A DNA stretch of 64,000 nt, from contig NC_134837.1 in NCBI RefSeq assembly GCF_004210375.1, positions 164,899,310 through 164,963,309 on the forward strand, read 5' to 3'. The DNA is from Tachypleus tridentatus (Eukaryota; Arthropoda; Merostomata; Xiphosura; Limulidae). The notes beneath the pieces are model-generated. The model saw nothing but the letters and a program-made list of their open reading frames with translations, ran no database searches and was not told the origin of the DNA. Each line of letters starts with the position of its first letter. Positions within the stretch are counted from its first letter, which is position 1. This document shows positions 61,393-64,000 of the stretch, piece by piece. Made by a program: the position numbers and the translations under genes.

Positions 61393-61790
61393 CGCTGCCA
61401 CGAGGACTCCGAGTCGCGATTCTATTTTACAGTGCCCTAAATCCCCAATTGGTGTTTCAAACTTCAGAACAGAAAACCGTGATATCACACTGAAACGTTG
61501 AAAATTCCACTAAACACACATAACAAGTGCTGAAAACTGCAGTAAGTCACACTCCTGTTACAGCGTGACTTGCACATTTATAGACACATATACGGAGAAA
61601 CTAGAAATTAGTGTAATAAAACAGTATGTGCATTGGATTAAAGCAATTATTAATTCTTAGAAATCTACACTCTTTTAAGACATCTATATTCAGAAATACA
61701 ACTTCACTACATTCATCCCTTTCCCAGTGTATTAGGTTTTTTTTTCCATTCCAGAGAAATAATAAATGGCAGCTTACCCAAATCCTCCAT
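12396..61790 (-). CDS. Pax: Paxillin, whole gene span (nine coding exons)
   Basis: Paxillin is the focal-adhesion scaffold that links integrins to FAK, vinculin, parvin, Crk and Rho-family regulators. Joining 61778-61790, 38415-38545, 37978-38155, 31121-31295, 27455-27614, 25615-25830, 23309-23482, 20774-21004 and 12396-12662 on the minus strand gives 514 residues with all splice phases matching. In order: LD1 (about 4-12), a YSQP Crk-SH2-type site (Tyr38), LD2 (86-97), LD3 (149-158), LD4 (207-218), a proline-rich stretch (239-248), LD5 (257-266) and four LIM domains starting at Cys281, Cys340, Cys399 and Cys458. Vertebrate paxillin is about 557-591 residues; the difference lies in the linkers. 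The start is ATG at 61790, which gives MEDL before DALLADLQ as in other paxillins. Tail features such as LFG at the C-terminus fit paxillin. A leupaxin/Hic-5 paralogue is the only close alternative, and the full set of five LD motifs favours paxillin. Confidence 0.96.
14029..14926 (-). mobile_element. Internally deleted mariner inserted in the LINE
   Basis: Both ends carry the inverted repeat CTGTTCAAAAAATACGC. They are flanked by TA at 14027-14028 and 14927-14928, the mariner target duplication. The LINE RNase H reading resumes on the other side (PVPYEV before, [14 protein letters not shown] after). The element is 898 bp against about 1.3 kb for a complete one. The N-terminal HTH region (14459-14750: [28 protein letters not shown]) runs almost directly into the C-terminal region (14091-14340: [20 protein letters not shown], then [19 protein letters not shown]). 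The middle, with the first two catalytic Asp residues, is missing. Confidence 0.93.
15423..15541 (-). mobile_element. Short tRNA-derived SINE, family B, 13-bp target duplication
   Basis: A 119-bp insertion lies between two copies of TCATGGGACTCCA (15410-15422 and 15542-15554), inside the LINE. On the minus strand it has a tRNA-like head with box A-like TAGTACAGCGGTATG and box B-like GGGGTTCGATTCCCC, followed by the tail 'gcagatagccctttgtggct'. The perfect duplication makes this the best-defined family B copy and sets its exact ends. Confidence 0.95.
20774..21004 (-). CDS. Pax: Paxillin coding exon 8 (LIM2 and most of LIM3 N-half)
   Basis: Acceptor tttaaacag, phase 0. It encodes [20 protein letters not shown], then [40 protein letters not shown] and [12 protein letters not shown]. 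All LIM2 ligands and the first LIM3 ligands (Cys399, Cys402, His419, with Cys422 in HPECFVC as in vertebrate LIM3) are present. LIM2-LIM3 is the module that targets paxillin to focal adhesions. The donor is ATG|gtaggt. The next exon restores the C-x2-C pair (C-M-D-C). Confidence 0.98.
21217..22412 (-). mobile_element. Tc1-like transposon with inverted terminal repeats
   Basis: The ends CTAGCTGGTCAAAAGTTTAA (left) and its complement (right, ending 22412) form perfect inverted repeats, with TA on both sides (21215-21216, 22413-22414). The length of about 1.2 kb is short for Tc1 but covers an HTH region and a DDE region. Outside the TA lies an imperfect 26-bp direct repeat on both sides (see findings). 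Confidence 0.95.
21290..22270 (-). pseudogene. Tc1-like transposase, frame-broken, catalytic Asp lost
   Basis: The C-terminal 220 codons are open (21290-21952). They contain the first catalytic Asp ([14 protein letters not shown]), [20 protein letters not shown], and [19 protein letters not shown] with the catalytic Glu. The second Asp, normally in QQDNA, is replaced: the sequence reads [11 protein letters not shown]. The N-terminal part with HTH residues ([20 protein letters not shown], then [17 protein letters not shown]) is in a different frame (21904-22089) and continues degraded to about 22270. The element cannot transpose itself, whatever the frameshift. Confidence 0.9.
23309..23482 (-). 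CDS. Pax: Paxillin coding exon 7 (LIM1 body, start of LIM2)
   Basis: Acceptor tatatatag, phase 0. It encodes [39 protein letters not shown] and [14 protein letters not shown]. The zinc ligands of LIM1 (His303, Cys307, Cys310, then Cys328 and Asp331) and the first Cys pair of LIM2 (340, 343) are all present. The donor GAT|gtgagt is near consensus. The 58 codons align without gaps to vertebrate paxillin. Confidence 0.98.
23483..25614 (-). other. Paxillin intron 6 (2.1 kb)
   Basis: AT-rich. A diverged family B SINE in inverted orientation lies at about 24434-24525. No gene. Confidence 0.8.
24434..24525 (-). mobile_element. Short SINE, family B, diverged fragment
   Basis: The stretch reads 'ttacagcaaagccacctcag', then 'atccatgattttagcatttt', in the order and orientation of the better copies at 15423 and 53678. 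The head side is degraded. Confidence 0.65.
25615..25830 (-). CDS. Pax: Paxillin coding exon 6 (LD5 and start of LIM1)
   Basis: Acceptor tataccacag, phase 0. It encodes [18 protein letters not shown], a proline-rich stretch ([11 protein letters not shown], possible SH3 ligand), LD5 ([18 protein letters not shown], vertebrate QLDSMLGSLQSDLNKLG) and [15 protein letters not shown]. The last of these supplies the first two zinc ligands of LIM1 (Cys281, Cys284). The donor is CAG|gtatga. The exon boundary splits LIM1 after its first knuckle turn. Confidence 0.97.
25831..27454 (-). other. Paxillin intron 5 (1.6 kb)
   Basis: Holds a diverged tandem repeat (about 26.08-26.9 kb) described separately. 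Nothing else is recognisable. Confidence 0.8.
26080..26900. repeat. Diverged tandem repeat, unit about 60 bp
   Basis: Phrases of the type 'gtaaccacaattcatcatac', 'gcttgtctctgtcttagtac' and 'cagtctagatggtaac' return about every 55-65 bases with heavy divergence. At least eight units can be followed by eye. This lies in paxillin intron 5. It is an old minisatellite with no coding content. Confidence 0.7.
27455..27614 (-). CDS. Pax: Paxillin coding exon 5 (LD4)
   Basis: Encodes [15 protein letters not shown], a Ser/Thr-rich linker and [16 protein letters not shown], the LD4 motif (vertebrate [16 protein letters not shown]). LD4 binds FAK, GIT/PKL and other partners and is the best conserved LD helix here. 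The acceptor reads CACTAGTAG, so two AG dinucleotides three bases apart can be used. The exon then starts at 27614 (His-Arg at the junction) or 27611 (Gln), both in frame. Donor AAG|gtatgg, phase 0. Confidence 0.95.
28740..30250. repeat. Long degenerate minisatellite field
   Basis: Across about 1.5 kb of intron 4 the phrases 'cattactattataaactgta' and 'agttatcctaacaaactgtg' come back in changed forms roughly every 50 bp. The 29590-29808 segment is a recently homogenised part of it. A short (GT)n run followed by G7 at about 30087-30107 interrupts it. Confidence 0.75.
29590..29808. repeat. 51-bp tandem repeat, four near-identical copies plus a partial
   Basis: Units start at 29590, 29641, 29692 and 29743, each beginning 'ctattataaactgtacagca' and containing 'tatcaagttatcctaacaaa'. 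A fifth, partial unit starts at 29794 and then diverges. The four copies are essentially identical, so the expansion is recent relative to the surrounding diverged field. Confidence 0.97.
31121..31295 (-). CDS. Pax: Paxillin coding exon 4 (LD3)
   Basis: Acceptor ttattaacag, entered in phase 1, completing a Gly codon. It encodes [13 protein letters not shown], a Ser/Pro-rich linker with [16 protein letters not shown], then the LD3 motif [14 protein letters not shown] (vertebrate [13 protein letters not shown]). The exon ends AAACA|gttagt, leaving two bases of a codon (phase 2). SP dipeptides in the linker are plausible proline-directed kinase sites, as in other paxillins. Confidence 0.95.
32828..33105 (-). 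mobile_element. Family A SINE with 11-bp target duplication
   Basis: A full-length copy with the tail 'gtttgtttgttttgaatttc', body and head ('gttgagtgccttaaccacct'). The flanks read CCCACTGGAAG (32817-32827) and CCCACCTGAAG (33106-33116), a target duplication with two differences. It lies within another dispersed repeat (see next entry). Confidence 0.93.
33107..33185. repeat. Fragment of a dispersed repeat also present near 62.3 kb
   Basis: The stretch 'ttagtaaaagtgttaatacc' followed by 'caaaccagccatcttgagat' also occurs near 62380 ('ttagtaaaagtgttaatacc', 'cataccagccattccgagat'). The flank to the left of the SINE ('gatgagaaacccactggaag') belongs to the same unit, so the SINE interrupted an existing copy. 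Confidence 0.8.
37978..38155 (-). CDS. Pax: Paxillin coding exon 3 (LD2)
   Basis: The exon follows intron 2 of only 259 bp, with acceptor ttttccag. It encodes PIYQNQQV, a linker, and then [18 protein letters not shown], which is the LD2 motif (vertebrate NLSELDRLLLELN). LD2 is a principal FAK/vinculin docking helix. The donor is AAAAG|gtagtg, leaving one base of a Gly codon (phase 1). Reading beyond the donor is open for 24 codons but loses all similarity, so the donor is placed at 37977. Confidence 0.95.
38156..38414 (-). other. Paxillin intron 2 (259 bp)
   Basis: The only short intron in the coding part of the gene, flanked by TCG|gtgagg and ttttccag. AT-rich, with no repeat recognised. 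Confidence 0.9.
38415..38545 (-). CDS. Pax: Paxillin coding exon 2 (LD1, YSQP site)
   Basis: Encodes (D)[13 protein letters not shown], completing LD1, the leucine-rich helix that binds FAK, vinculin and parvin family partners. It then gives a Ser/Pro-rich linker with NPVYSQP. The Tyr38-Ser-Gln-Pro sequence fits the YxxP pattern that is phosphorylated and bound by the Crk SH2 domain in vertebrate paxillin (Tyr31, Tyr118). Acceptor tttttctag, donor TCG|gtgagg, exon entered in phase 1 and left in phase 0. Confidence 0.93.
39564..39849 (-). mobile_element. Family A SINE
   Basis: A well preserved full-length copy, from the tail 'gtgcaaacaaagctactaga' through 'ccctaatttagcagtgtaag' and 'taggctactcttttaccaaa' to the head, which ends 'ctggccatgccgggccc'. 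On the minus strand the box B-like region reads GGGTTTGCATCCCC. No clear target duplication was seen. Confidence 0.92.
40375..40544. repeat. Foldback (MITE-like) element
   Basis: Two arms of about 55 bp face each other: 'catcaatagttaagcataca' with 'atgatttataaggaaaattc' on the left, and their near complements at 40490-40544. Small indels separate the arms. No transposase is visible, so it is a non-autonomous foldback of unknown family. Confidence 0.85.
41510..41905 (-). mobile_element. CR1-like LINE, C-terminal end of the ORF
   Basis: On the minus strand the phrases [18 protein letters not shown] and LRFLNFSL follow one another across frame breaks. They correspond to the end of CR1/L2-type reverse transcriptase ORFs. 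It lies downstream (in element orientation) of the larger fragment at 43.4-45.9 kb, and about 1.5 kb of unrelated sequence separates the two, so it is probably the same insertion split by later events. Confidence 0.78.
41906..43026. other. Unassigned repeat-like DNA between LINE pieces
   Basis: No gene or named element can be supported. The sequence separates two collinear CR1-like fragments and so is probably a later insertion. Confidence 0.4.
43027..43215. repeat. Palindromic repeat
   Basis: The left part 'gaattttacagcaaatattt' and 'gattaattcgccagg' is matched in inverted form by 'cctggctaactaatgaatga' and 'ttctgtaaaattc' on the right. The central part holds a further copy of the 'cattgattagttagctagat' motif. 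This looks like a small foldback element with internal repeats. Confidence 0.65.
43390..45900 (-). mobile_element. CR1-like LINE, endonuclease end and reverse transcriptase, decayed
   Basis: On the minus strand one can read, in order: [20 protein letters not shown] (44900), [20 protein letters not shown] (44720), then [20 protein letters not shown] and [20 protein letters not shown] (44570-44400), NLNSCKK, a [19 protein letters not shown]-like phrase (44070), [11 protein letters not shown] (43720), FTDN in place of the catalytic YADD (43650) and [10 protein letters not shown] (43420). Repeated stops and frameshifts make it non-functional. The wording fits the CR1 group of non-LTR elements. 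Confidence 0.8.
45901..47079. other. Intron 1 DNA with an NRF1-like CpG patch
   Basis: No gene supported. Around 46560-46700 the sequence is richer in G+C and contains CGCGCAAGCGCA (46639-46650), one base away from an NRF1 site. A 72-codon minus-strand frame covers it, but its composition does not persuade me that it is protein-coding. Confidence 0.45.
47080..47325 (+). mobile_element. Diverged SINE sharing the family A body
   Basis: A tRNA-like head ('agggctagtcgtgacagtac', box B-like TAGGTTCACATTCC) is followed by 'tcaaatcccactattcaatg', 'ttaatttaaaattaagaacg' and 'agcagtagcccttgtgagct'. The latter phrases are diverged forms of the family A body and tail on this strand. The copy at 51032 has the same head and body combination. 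Confidence 0.7.
47601..47660 (+). mobile_element. SINE tail-only insertion (family C) with 8-bp duplication
   Basis: A 60-bp insertion reads 'gcagatagcctagttgcttt', 'gcgccataaaacacc' and then a (CCAA)n-like end. It is flanked by TCTTACCA at 47593-47600 and 47661-47668. Nearly the same unit is inserted at 59431. No tRNA-like head is present. Confidence 0.85.
48307..48371. repeat. Near-perfect 30-bp inverted repeat with 5-base loop
   Basis: Left arm 48307-48336 and right arm 48342-48371 pair at 28 of 30 positions (core CGTGAAATCC with GGATTTCACG), around the loop AAAAC. The outer flanks are T-runs on both sides. Possible origins are a tiny foldback element or an inverted duplication. As RNA it would form a stable stem. 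Confidence 0.95.
49080..49450. promoter_or_regulatory. CpG-rich patch with E-box and CCAAT-like motifs in intron 1
   Basis: Less AT-rich than its neighbours. It contains GTCACGTGAT (about 49299-49308, a CACGTG E-box of the USF/MITF type) and two CCAAT motifs on the minus strand (about 49093 and 49272). This could be an internal promoter or enhancer of paxillin, but no first exon with a phase-1 donor was identified. The 95-codon plus-strand frame over it looks non-coding. Confidence 0.3.
50019..50286 (+). mobile_element. Family A SINE, reference-quality copy on the plus strand
   Basis: The tRNA-like head starts with 'ggcccggcatagccaggtgg' (box A-like) and includes the box B-like GTGTTCGAATCCCC. 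It is followed by 'gttcgccctttcagccgtgg', 'tagcccaagagttggcgatg', 'tagctgccttcccctcaagt', 'ttacactgctaaattaggaa' and the tail 'gctgatagccctcatgtaac' with 'tctgcgcaaaattcaaat'. The head is not a functional tRNA gene, since no anticodon arm can be completed by eye. Confidence 0.93.
50287..51031. other. Intron 1 DNA, nothing recognised
   Basis: No supported gene or element. An A15-type homopolymer run lies at about 50945. Confidence 0.5.
51032..51245 (+). mobile_element. SINE with a different tRNA-like head and a family A tail
   Basis: The head reads 'gtatagcgtgccagactgtg', then box B-like AAGGTTCACGG and 'ccctttgccgcaaggttaaa'. After a TA-rich interruption come 'ttataatttaaaattaaggg' and 'ccgctagcgcagatagtctt', the family A tail. 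The head is clearly not the family A head. Confidence 0.75.
52021..52143 (+). mobile_element. Short tRNA-derived SINE, family B
   Basis: 'ccccagtaacacagagttgt' and 'ctgcggacttacaacgcaaa' (head), 'atcgggttttaatatccgtg' (box B region), then 'agatggtccattgtgtagct' and 'ttgtggttaaattacagaca' (tail). It is the plus-strand counterpart of the copies at 15423 and 53678. Confidence 0.82.
52752..52990. mobile_element. MITE-like deletion derivative with about 25-bp inverted ends
   Basis: The left end ACAGGATGTTCGGAAAGTCA and the complement of the right end ACAGGGTGTTCGGAAAGTCA match over about 25 bp and are bordered by TA-rich DNA. The interior (about 190 bp) contains 'gtgaccccgttggcaacaat', which looks like a relic of a Tc1/mariner/IS630-type transposase, but no frame survives. 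Confidence 0.88.
53678..53802 (-). mobile_element. Short SINE, family B, 11-bp target duplication
   Basis: Flanked by AAGTGTTAGTA at 53667-53677 and 53803-53813. On the plus strand it begins with a (GT)n tract and 'tgttttcttagagcaaagcc', and ends 'gacttatcgctgtactagcg'. Head and tail are as at 15423. The (GT)n tract is the expanded 3' end of the element on the minus strand. Confidence 0.95.
54080..54285 (-). mobile_element. Highly diverged family A SINE
   Basis: 'catttctaatttagaactga', 'gctaactcttgagctactct' and 'gatccctcagattcatagag' occur in the same order and spacing as in the good copies. It is old and partly deleted. Confidence 0.65.
55755..55920. repeat. Inverted pair of tRNA-like sequences
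   Basis: The plus strand at 55755-55830 contains 'gtcaattggtagagcacttg' (box A-like) and 'tcaggttgaatca' (box B-like). The minus strand of 55848-55920 contains 'ttagctcagttaatagagga' and 'tgttcaaattc' in the same roles. Both halves begin with 'gggttaa(c/t)cctt', so the pair forms an inverted repeat. A third, weaker tRNA-like piece (minus) follows at about 55995-56088. Confidence 0.7.
56100..57504. other. Intron 1 DNA without recognised genes
   Basis: The 120-codon plus-strand frame at 56095-56457 is AT-rich and not protein-like. A perfect AP-1 core TGACTCA lies at 56520-56526, within a slightly GC-richer patch (56515-56660). Nothing else is identified. Confidence 0.5.
57505..57649. mobile_element. 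hAT-type MITE
   Basis: Perfect terminal inverted repeats CAGTGGTTCCCAAC / GTTGGGAACCACTG bound a 145-bp element. The 8-bp flanks CACTAGTG (57497-57504) and CACCAGTT (57650-57657) agree at six of eight positions, which fits a decayed hAT target duplication. CAGTGGTTCCCAA is a typical hAT terminus. It has no coding capacity. Confidence 0.92.
57658..59099. other. Intron 1 DNA, nothing recognised
   Basis: AT-rich, with no supported gene, RNA or element on either strand. Confidence 0.5.
59100..60675 (+). mobile_element. Degenerate Tc1-like transposon
   Basis: The left end TACAGTGCCTTACAAATTAA and the right end 'aatactttggcgaggtactg' are inverted relatives (cagtgcctt(a/g)c...), next to TA. Inside, the plus strand still shows transposase vestiges: FKQDNEP (about 60195) and [10 protein letters not shown] (60275-60300, from SPDLNPIE). 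Stops and frameshifts, an internal A18 run at 59701 and a SINE-tail insertion at 59431 break it. It is of the salmonid-Tc1/passport type by its ends. Confidence 0.88.
59431..59483 (+). mobile_element. 53-bp SINE tail insertion (family C) with perfect 10-bp duplication
   Basis: AAGCCACAAC occurs directly before (59421-59430) and after (59484-59493). The insert consists only of 'atggcgcagatagcctagtt', 'gctttgcgccataaaacgca' and 'aaaccagccaacc'. It sits in the already dead Tc1-like element. Confidence 0.95.
61340..61391. repeat. (CT)n/(AT)n microsatellite
   Basis: A short CT run joined to an AT run. Other simple repeats in this part of the window are (GT)n/(AT)n at 62493-62547 and (AC)n at 51907-51922. 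Confidence 0.95.
61778..61790 (-). CDS. Pax: Paxillin coding exon 1 (13 coding nt, start codon)
   Basis: On the minus strand, ATGGAGGATTTGG is followed at once by gtaag, a strong splice donor. It encodes M-E-D-L plus the first base of a split Asp codon. The next exon supplies AT, giving [12 protein letters not shown], the canonical LD1 start of paxillin (MDDLDALL in vertebrates). A at -3 and G at +4 form a good initiation context. The phase (1) is exactly that required by exon 2. The exon continues upstream as 5' UTR, whose start I cannot see. The match is short, so the support comes from sequence, phase, donor and orientation together. Confidence 0.85.
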
Positions 61791-62268
61791 ATTTGTAGTT
61801 TTGAAGCAGCTGACCCTGTGTGTTTGAACCGACTTGTTTCTACTCACACTTTTGAGGATTCAGGTCTAAAACAAAGTAATGATTTAGAATGGTGAATATG
61901 AAAAAAAACCAAAAAACTCAGGCTTTCAATTATTATGACAGACTGTGAACAGAAGCTGCACAAGTTATTTGAGTTTTTACTGAAAATGGTTGGCTTAAAT
62001 GGAACTTTCTGCTAGTATTATTTTTCATAGCTAGCCTCAATAGCACATACACTGTGACTTTAGTAATTCATGAAATCATTTTATACAATACAAACTAATG
62101 AAATAAAGTTCCAGCATTAAGACCTTCAATCACATGGATAATTTCTTAACAAGTAAAGTTAACTATAAAAAGATACCAAACTGGTATACCAATTTCATCG
62201 TTCTTATAAGTACTTGACTGTATACCATTAAGGTAAATGAAAGCAGTTACCTTAAGAACAACTTAGAG
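61791..62268 (-). other. Probable 5' UTR and upstream DNA of paxillin
   Basis: Directly upstream of the paxillin ATG on the minus strand. Some of it must be transcribed leader or another 5' splice site, but neither a TATA box nor a clear initiator can be chosen. A non-coding 5' exon further to the right is equally possible. Confidence 0.35.
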
Positions 62269-62269
62269 A

Positions 62270-62425
62270 TCTGTATCTCAGGATAGCTGGTGTGGGTATT
62301 AACACTTTTACTAATAAAGCAGAGTACAAGATTTCAACCTTTTCAGGTCATCTTCAGGTTAACCTAAGAAGACTTGCTTTATTAGTAAAAGTGTTAATAC
62401 CCATACCAGCCATTCCGAGATACAT
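62270..62425. repeat. Inverted repeat with about 50-bp arms
   Basis: The left arm (about 62270-62318) contains 'ggtattaacacttttactaa' and 'taaagc', and the right arm (about 62370-62425) its complement. Between them is 'ttcaggtcatcttcaggtta'. The right arm is also found singly near 33.15 kb, so it belongs to a dispersed family. Confidence 0.9.
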
Positions 62426-62496
62426 TTTTACTTCAAGTGAGTTTCTTGTCATGACAAACTTAGAAATCTATCATGCATAAGCTCATTACGTGTGTA

Positions 62497-62546
<50 letters not shown>

Positions 62547-62549
62547 GTG

Positions 62550-64000
62550 ACCATACAACTTTTACCTAAGCCAACAGAGAGGAGGAAAAAAAAAACACTG
62601 ACTTACAATTCTACTCATAGGATAGGACATTGTAATTCAATGGCAGACTAGAGAATTAATAATTAACTAAAATTATAAGACAACTTTTTTAAGCTTTTAA
62701 CTTATTGTTAAAATTTCCTGTAATAATAACACATTTATTATATAATTAGCTTTATACTGGATGAATATCTTAACATGTTGGTGTCTCAGTTTTATTAATT
62801 TTTTATACAATACAGCATTCCTTGGATAGATACCTAAACTTATTTACACTTTCTAAAATTAATAACAATCCACTTGTCACAAATTAGCCACATTTTCTAT
62901 GTATATTTGATATTATAAATTTAGTCAATTGGTTGAAGTCTATGTACTTTTATTTCTCAAACAATTCTATTTCTAGTTTCTGGAAACAATTAGAACAATG
63001 ACTTATCTAATTTAAAATCTGAAACTATTATAACAATAGCATAAAAGAACAGGTTATAACCACTTCAACTTTGTATCTCTATTATATTCTAAATATGAAA
63101 GCATATGTTATAAACTAAGAACTGAAAACACGTAAAATGTGTGCCATGAAATTAATAATTATCATTCACAAACAAACAAATTTTCTAGATACTTGCGTAT
63201 AGCTAAAAAATAAAACCCATGATAATTTGTGTTCAAAATATCATGGAAAACATTTTGAAAATGAATTTACTTATAGCAATAGAGTAAAAAGAACATTTGG
63301 GGGCAGTAAATAACAAGTTTCACAGCAGAAAACCTGGGATAAACCGAAAAGTCTCAAGTGCTTTTATTGTTGAAAGGTAGTCAATCCTTCCTTCTCCGTA
63401 TATAAGATGAATACGAAGAATACCTTTTACATACCCAAAATTGTTTTACTGTCAAAACTAGACCTTCTACTACAGATACTTATTCACTTATAATTATTAA
63501 AAGATAAAAACAAAAAGTATATTAGTATTGTAGTAATACTAGTAATAGTTTAAGACTTTCAGAAAACTGAAGATATGAAAATAAAACTTGAATTTCCAAA
63601 CTTTACAAGTAGGTCTAAAAAATAAAATAACACTAACAATCACAACTTATTTATTTACTTAAAATAATCAGATGTTACCACAGATTCATAATAACATAAA
63701 ATAAAATGTGATTAGTTAGTTACATAACTATCATTTGATATCAATAAACTAACGTTATTGAAAACCTACCTTTAACTAGAGCTTCAAACTAAAACTCTGT
63801 CGAAATAACTTCAGTCCTCGCTTCTTCAGTCTTCACAACATTGCCGTAGGCCTTTCTAGAGATTTTATACTTTATACGAAGAAATTTATTGCAAGCATAC
63901 TCTTTCGATGATATACTGTTGAGTTTCCCAAAACCCACTACAGTGGCAAGTTTGCTTCCTTTTTTTCTTTTCTTTTTTGTCAACTACTCAAGACAACCTT
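62550..64000. other. AT-rich DNA to the window end, nothing recognised
   Basis: No supported gene. The 64-codon minus-strand frame near 63789-63983 owes its lysines to a T-rich run on the plus strand and shows no family resemblance. It could still be an upstream exon, but I have no evidence for that. Confidence 0.45.

Larger units (their letters stand above)
38546..61777 (-). other. Paxillin intron 1 (23 kb)
   Basis: The intron runs from the gtaag donor at 61777 to the ctttttctag acceptor before 38545. It contains no recognised host protein gene. Its contents are listed separately: a foldback at 40375, CR1-like LINE pieces at 41.5-45.9 kb, SINEs, a long hairpin at 48307, a MITE at 52752, a hAT-like MITE at 57505 and a Tc1-like element at 59100. 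Long first introns often hold regulatory elements, and the less AT-rich patches at 46.6 and 49.3 kb are candidates. Confidence 0.85.

Noticed and set aside
63789-63983. 64-codon basic frame at the right edge
   Set aside because: The lysine run comes from a polypyrimidine tract. There is no recognisable homology.
1-64000. A new multi-gene defence, biosynthetic or other system
   Set aside because: The only host genes supported are one partial receptor and paxillin. Everything else with coding character is transposon-derived and broken.

Overview
The window is animal nuclear DNA: AT-rich, with intron-split genes, GT-AG splice sites and many degenerate transposable elements. The gene content (an arthropod-like paxillin and an adenosine-receptor-like GPCR) and above all the abundant tRNA-derived SINEs point to an arthropod, most likely a chelicerate. 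The main SINE family is one I associate with horseshoe crabs (Limulus/Tachypleus). That identification is from memory and is an inference, not something proved here.

Layout. 1-4.9 kb: microsatellites, several SINEs and a dead mariner transposon. 4949-5533 (minus): one large coding exon of a class A GPCR covering TM1 to TM5. Its TM6-TM7 exon is not visible and should lie beyond the left edge. A palindromic NRF1-type site sits about 140 bp upstream of its ATG. 5.7-12.4 kb: no recognisable gene, but a minisatellite, a SINE and a cluster of four perfect heat-shock-element triplets. The part nearest 12.4 kb may be paxillin 3' UTR.

12396-61790 (minus): a complete paxillin coding sequence over nine exons, about 49 kb long. 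It encodes 514 residues (513 with an alternative acceptor), with five LD motifs followed by four LIM domains. The first coding exon holds only 13 coding nucleotides and is separated from the next by a 23-kb intron. No other host protein-coding gene was recognised inside the paxillin introns.

The introns are a graveyard of mobile elements. Intron 8 has an I/R1-like LINE with RNase H, interrupted by an internally deleted mariner and a short SINE with a 13-bp target duplication. Intron 7 has a Tc1-like element with a dead catalytic triad inside a foldback repeat. Intron 4 has a 51-bp minisatellite. Intron 3 has a SINE inserted in another repeat. Intron 1 has CR1-like LINE remains, foldback/MITE elements, a hAT-type MITE, another Tc1-like element and several SINEs.

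The observations I would follow first are: (a) several SINE families with different tRNA-like heads share one 3' tail that can fold as a small stem-loop, and two insertions consist of little more than that tail; (b) the Tc1 element in intron 7 is flanked by an imperfect 26-bp direct repeat within a foldback; (c) the receptor has non-standard residues at positions that contact adenosine in the human A2A receptor; (d) a TAGTAG tandem acceptor in paxillin. I found no convincing new multi-gene system.
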